Position numbers and translations under genes: made by a program. This document shows positions 50,288 to 53,167 of a stretch of DNA of 53,167 nucleotides, piece by piece. The notes under the pieces were generated by a model. The model saw only the letters and a program-made list of their open reading frames with translations. It did no database searches and was not told where the DNA came from. Source of the DNA: Salinactinospora qingdaonensis (GTDB lineage Bacteria; Actinomycetota; Actinomycetes; Streptosporangiales; Streptosporangiaceae); the NCBI RefSeq assembly GCF_039539445.1, contig NZ_BAABDD010000032.1:1-53167 (forward strand), written 5' to 3'. Every line of letters starts with the position of its first letter. The stretch's first letter is position 1.

Positions 50288-50557
50288 TCGGGGGAAGCAA
50301 GCGGGGGATGCGGACAAATCCTAAATCGCGACCCCGGCGATGGAACACGCTGTTCAGCGGAAATTACGAGTAGCCGCCCCCGTCACGGCCAGGGGAAGCC
50401 CGGCCATAACCGGGAACGCGGGGGGTCACTTCGCTGCCGGAACAGCCGGAGGGCCCCATGTTTTTCCTGATGCGAGGTGGGTTGAGCAGCCATGGGGGTT
50501 CGGGGGTGTGGTTGCCGCTGGGGTGTTTTCCGTGGCGGTGCGTCCCGCAAAGCTGCC

Positions 50558-50585
50558 GAGATCGCGCAGCGATCGAGGCGCGAGC
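50558..50585 (+). repeat. Interspersed palindromic core repeat, copy 7
   Basis: A plus-strand copy with a GCA loop and one mismatch to consensus (CGCGAGC end). It is preceded by AAAGCTGCC, exactly as copy 1. Confidence 0.85.
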
Positions 50586-50825
50586 GGTCGTGGAACCGTC
50601 ACCCACCACCGCTGTGGGGCCAGTGTTCTTGTGTGCAAGACGGCCGGGCACGTTCGCCGGACTGTTCTCGACCATGCGAGCAAGGCCATCGCGGTTGCGT
50701 GGTGAGGGCTGGGGGTCACAGGCAGTGCGAGCGGTTACCGGGGGTGATGCGCTCTTTCGCTGCGCGATTTCGCCAGCTTGGGTTGCTGTGTTTTTGTCAA
50801 GCGGGGTGGGGAGGTGGCGCCGTTC

Positions 50826-50853
50826 GCTCGTGCCTCGATCGCTTCGCGATCTC
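50826..50853 (-). repeat. Interspersed palindromic core repeat, copy 8
   Basis: A minus-strand copy identical to consensus with a GAA loop. It shares about 75 bp of flank with copy 5. Confidence 0.85.
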
Positions 50854-51040
50854 GGCAGCCTGTGGGGGTGGGTGTGTCTGGGGGGTGAGGTTTTTGTGGG
50901 GGTGGACGGCCTCGGTGGTCAGGGGAGGCTGCTGTAGGCCGGGGCGCGGTGTTGGGGTGGGCGTGGCCTCGGGGCGGGACAGTCGCTCTAGGCGTCCCTG
51001 TGTTTGGCGTCCCTGTGTTTTAGGTCCAAGATGCGGGAGG

Positions 51041-51106
51041 CAACCTCACAACCAGTAGGGCCCTACCTTGCAAGCTTGGGGCTTCAGCCCCGAGAAGCTG
51101 ACGCGG
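51041..51106 (+). mobile_element. IS200/IS605-like right end (orphan omega-RNA-like hairpin)
   Basis: The hairpin AGCTT-GGGGC-TTCA-GCCCC-GAG-AAGCT (51073-51099), followed by GAC, resembles the right ends of actinomycete IS605-type elements, which form the 3' scaffold of the TnpB guide RNA. The upstream bases read like a TnpB C-terminus in one frame (REATSQPVGPYLASLGLQP). No tnpB gene is attached on its left, so it is a remnant. The assignment rests on remembered element ends, not on a search. Confidence 0.4.
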
Positions 51107-51139
51107 GTTGTCTCCTGGGCTTGGGGCGTCTCTCGGAGG

Positions 51140-51446
51140 GCGGTGGGTTGGGTGCAGCTACCTTAAGTGCAGCTCATCCTGGGCTGCTGAGATCGCGAAG
51201 CGATCGAGGCACGAGCGGCGGGGAATGTGTATGTCTGGGTGAGTTCCAGCGCCGACGCGCCGAGATCGTGCGGCCATTGAGGTACGAGCGGTGGGGAATG
51301 TGTATGTCTGGGTGGGTTCCAGGGTCGAGGGGTCGAGTTTGCGTAGCGGTCGAGGTGTGAGCGGTGGGTTGGGTGCAGCTACCTTAAGTGCAGCTCATCC
51401 TGGGCTGCTGAGATCGCGAAGCGATCGAGGCACGAGCGGCGGGGAA
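51140..51446 (+). repeat. Tandem array of four core repeats, copies 9-12
   Basis: Cores start at 51189, 51262, 51335 and 51410, so the period is 73, 73 and 75 bp. The first and last units are perfect 86-bp direct repeats (51140-51225 and 51361-51446). The two middle cores carry five or six changes, mostly transitions. The linkers of units 1-3 share a block (GGGGAATGTGTATGTCTGGG). Confidence 0.9.
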
Positions 51447-51616
51447 GCCTACACGTTCTCTTCAGCCCTGTTCCCCGCCACGCCCCCGCACGGGGACTCG
51501 GGTGCCGGCTGCCCAGCCGAGCCGCGGCGCGCCTGCTGTGCTTCCCCCGTCGCGGCCAGGTCAGCCGGTCGGTACGGGTATCGTCGGCTTCCCTGGCCGC
51601 CCTTCGTTGGCGCCGC

Positions 51617-52639
51617 TTACCAGCGGTGGTGGACCTGCGGGCGGATCGCGCGGTCGTAAAGGTCGCGCATAGCCTCCAGCAGTTCGGGCTCCAGCGGCGG
51701 CAGGGTGCCCGCTGTGGCGTTGCCGCGAGCCTGCTCGGCGTTGCGGGCCCCGGGGATGACGGTGCTGACGCCGGGCTGCTGCATCACCCACCGCAGCGCG
51801 ACCTGAGCCGGGCTCGCCCCCTCGGGGCCGTGCTTGGCGGCCAGCGCCGAGAACTCCTCGGCGGCGGCCAGGCCGGTCTCGAAATCCACGCCGGAGAAGG
51901 TCTCGCCCACGTCGAACGCCTCACCGCGGCGGTTGAAGGAGCGGTGGTCGTCCTCGGCGAAGGTGGTGTCGGGGCGGTAGCGGCCCGACAGCAGCCCCGA
52001 GGCCAGCGGCACGCGCGCGATGATGCCCACGCCGGCTTCGGCCGCCGCCGGCAGCACCTGCTCCAGGGGCTTGCGGCGGAAGGCGTTGAGGATGATCTGC
52101 ACCGTGGCCACGCCGGGGCGCTGGATGGCGGCCAGCGCTTCGTCGCAGGTCTCCACGCTCACCCCGTAGGCGGCGATGCGCTCTTCGGCCACGAGCGTGT
52201 CCAGCGCGTCGAAGGTGGCCTCCCGGGAGTACACCGTCGGCGGCGGGCAGTGCAGTTGTACCAGGTCGAGGGTGTCGACTCCCAGGTTGGCCCGGGAGCG
52301 GTCGTTCCAGGCGCGGAAGTTCGCCAGGCTGTACTCTTCGGGCTCTTGGGGGCCGCGCCGTCCCATCTTGGTGGCCACGGTGATGGGGGCGTCGGGGTGG
52401 CGGCGCAGGAATTCGCCGATCAGCCGCTCGCTGCGGCCGTCGCCGTAGACGTCGGCGGTGTCGAAGAAAGTGATGCCCGCATCGAGAGCGGCTTCCAGGA
52501 CTTCGTGGGCGTCACGTTCGGCCACCGTGCCCCAGCTCCCGCCGATCTGCCAGGCGCCCAGGCCGATGGCCGAGACCTCGCGGTTGGTCCGTCCCAGTGT
52601 GCGCTGGGGGATCTCGCCGGTCTCGCCGTGTTGTGACAC
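51617..52639 (-). CDS. Aldo/keto reductase
   Basis: A 340-residue NADPH-dependent oxidoreductase. Catalytic tetrad residues are visible: Asp and Tyr in FFDTADVYGDG (about 49-59), Lys in ATKMGRRG and His in LVQLHCPPP. The end has ALRWVMQQPGVSTVIPGAR, the cofactor-binding loop. The GTG at 52639 has GAGGAG about 7 bases upstream; the upstream extension to 52771 has no family similarity. It belongs to the YghZ/general stress protein 69 type, with broad carbonyl substrates. It is monocistronic. Confidence 0.93.
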   Translation of the reverse strand: MSQHGETGEIPQRTLGRTNREVSAIGLGAWQIGGSWGTVAERDAHEVLEAALDAGITFFDTADVYGDGRSERLIGEFLRRHPDAPITVATKMGRRGPQEPEEYSLANFRAWNDRSRANLGVDTLDLVQLHCPPPTVYSREATFDALDTLVAEERIAAYGVSVETCDEALAAIQRPGVATVQIILNAFRRKPLEQVLPAAAEAGVGIIARVPLASGLLSGRYRPDTTFAEDDHRSFNRRGEAFDVGETFSGVDFETGLAAAEEFSALAAKHGPEGASPAQVALRWVMQQPGVSTVIPGARNAEQARGNATAGTLPPLEPELLEAMRDLYDRAIRPQVHHRW

Positions 52640-52819
52640 GTCGTCTCCTCGCAGGGTGGCTGTTGGTTGAAACCGTGCCGATCCTAATGGCGGCCGACGC
52701 GAGCGGCTAGTCTGGAGCGCTGCCATGCAGTGGGGAAAATGGCGAGAGAGAGTGGTGAATCCCCTGTTCACAGCCGTTTCGCTGCTCGTGGGCCACGGTA
52801 GGGGAGGACCGGCGGCCGC

Positions 52820-53040
52820 TCAGGCGTAGGGATCGGTGGCCGTTGTCGCCCTCGCCGTTAACTCCGCCAACTCGCATTCGACGTCCGCACAGACCGACCG
52901 TATGACCTCTTGCATGCGTCGAAGGTGGACGTTTGAGAACACGTCGTTCCGGTATGTGGTCACGAAAGCCACGTGTGTGTGGAGGGCGAGAACGCAGCGC
53001 TTTCCGATTATGACCCTTTGTAGTTGTCTGTGAACCGATA
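52820..53040 (-). pseudogene. tnpA: Decayed IS200/IS605 Y1 transposase (tnpA) remnant
   Basis: On the minus strand, about 53040 down to 52820, one frame reads HVAFVTTYRNDVF, then VCADVECELAE, matching the N-terminal part of TnpA (HLVFVTKYR, VCADF.CELVE). The following HUH region shifts frame (NGEGDNGH is in another frame) and the first frame ends in TGA at 52820-52822. The catalytic HxH and Tyr are lost, and no good start codon exists. It is divergent from tnpB, as in some IS605-type elements. Confidence 0.7.
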
Positions 53041-53057
53041 GTAGTACGCTTGTTCGT

Positions 53058-53167
53058 ATGCAGCTTCGGTACAGCTTCCGTCTGTACCCGAACGGTCCCC
53101 AGCGCGCCGCGCTGGCGCGGGCCTTTGGGTGTGCGCGGGTGGTCTACGTGCGACACGAGGTCGCACC
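53058..53167 (+). CDS. tnpB: TnpB (IS200/IS605 OrfB), N-terminal fragment cut by the window edge
   Basis: 36 complete codons are visible: MQLRYSFRLYP, then QRAALARAFGCARVVY, which is the standard N-terminus of actinomycete TnpB RNA-guided nucleases. After VVY the usual Asn is changed (VVYVRHEVA), so this copy may already be altered. The rest of the gene and its guide-RNA end lie beyond the window. Confidence 0.85.
   Translation, partial: MQLRYSFRLYPNGPQRAALARAFGCARVVYVRHEVA

Larger units (their letters stand above)
50288..51616. other. Gene-free 1.3-kb repeat island
   Basis: Contains core copies at 50558-50585 (plus) and 50826-50853 (minus), a decayed core near 50755-50780, an IS605-like right end at about 51041-51106 and the tandem array at 51140-51446. 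Open frames here are shadows of the repeats (recurring Arg/Ser/Ala peptides). No gene is supported. Confidence 0.7.

Noticed and set aside
48411..50348. A 645-codon frame extending the LytTR regulator through the sensor gene
   Set aside because: The receiver domain starts right at the ATG at 49193; the extension is low-complexity Arg/Gly sequence antagonised by the kinase frame.
50492..51058. Frame of 188 codons in the repeat island
   Set aside because: Its sequence derives from repeat copies 7 and 8; no start signal or domain.
51140..51446. Regularly spaced repeats as a possible CRISPR array
   Set aside because: The spacers are themselves repeated, the repeats are degenerate, the period is 73-75 bp and there are no cas genes.
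52836..53033. Plus-strand 65-codon frame before tnpB
   Set aside because: It is antisense to the decayed tnpA, which has clear family similarity.

Overview
The window is high-GC DNA from an actinomycete. The reasons are strong G/C third-position bias, many GTG starts, a DUF5753/DUF397 pair, a complete conservon (a roadblock, DUF742 and GTPase module typical of filamentous actinomycetes), rare TTA codons and many ATGA/GTGA gene overlaps. Nocardiopsaceae or a relative is my best guess; it rests on gene style and on the interspersed repeats, not on a marker gene.

Layout. 0.6-1.7 kb: DUF5753 regulator plus DUF397 protein. 1.8-4.7 kb: PadR regulator, MHYT membrane sensor and a divergent aminoglycoside-phosphotransferase-fold protein. 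6.2-11.5 kb: CbiX-like protein without its histidine, APH(6)-type phosphotransferase, PP2C-like phosphatase, SCO6745-like protein and an EF-hand protein behind an AT-rich leader. 11.7-28.8 kb: a probable biosynthetic gene cluster I cannot match to a known product. 28.9-36.8 kb: small secreted and membrane proteins, inorganic pyrophosphatase, glutathionyl(mycothiolyl)-hydroquinone reductase, and a CopZ/CopA copper-export pair behind a CsoR-type operator. 36.9-42.1 kb: DUF1269 protein, then the conservon cvnA-B-C-D with its cytochrome P450. 42.6-50.3 kb: a cation/proton antiporter, then two sodium/solute symporters with small membrane partners and a LytS/LytTR two-component system. 51.6-53.2 kb: an aldo/keto reductase and the broken start of an IS200/IS605 element, with a decayed tnpA and a tnpB cut by the window edge.

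The cluster has two divergent operons sharing a 470-bp promoter region that holds an inverted repeat. The left operon encodes two Gfo/Idh/MocA dehydrogenases, a sugar isomerase-type TIM barrel, an M20 amidohydrolase, an Ldh_2 reductase and a small unknown protein. The right operon encodes two DegT aminotransferases, a UbiA prenyltransferase, a FAD amine-oxidase-fold enzyme and an AMP-ligase. A second AMP-ligase, a methyltransferase and an IPP isomerase follow. Dehydrogenase, isomerase and transaminase steps suggest an amino-sugar or aminocyclitol; UbiA and Idi suggest a prenyl part; the ligases suggest an acyl or amide part. Four of these genes carry a TTA codon.

The other notable feature is a family of short palindromic repeats confined to intergenic DNA. 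A 28-bp core occurs 12 times: three times inside about 150-160-bp elements with terminal inverted repeats (MITE-like), four times in a tandem array with a 73-75-bp period, and five times alone. It is nearly invariant in the better-conserved copies except at the middle base of its hairpin loop.
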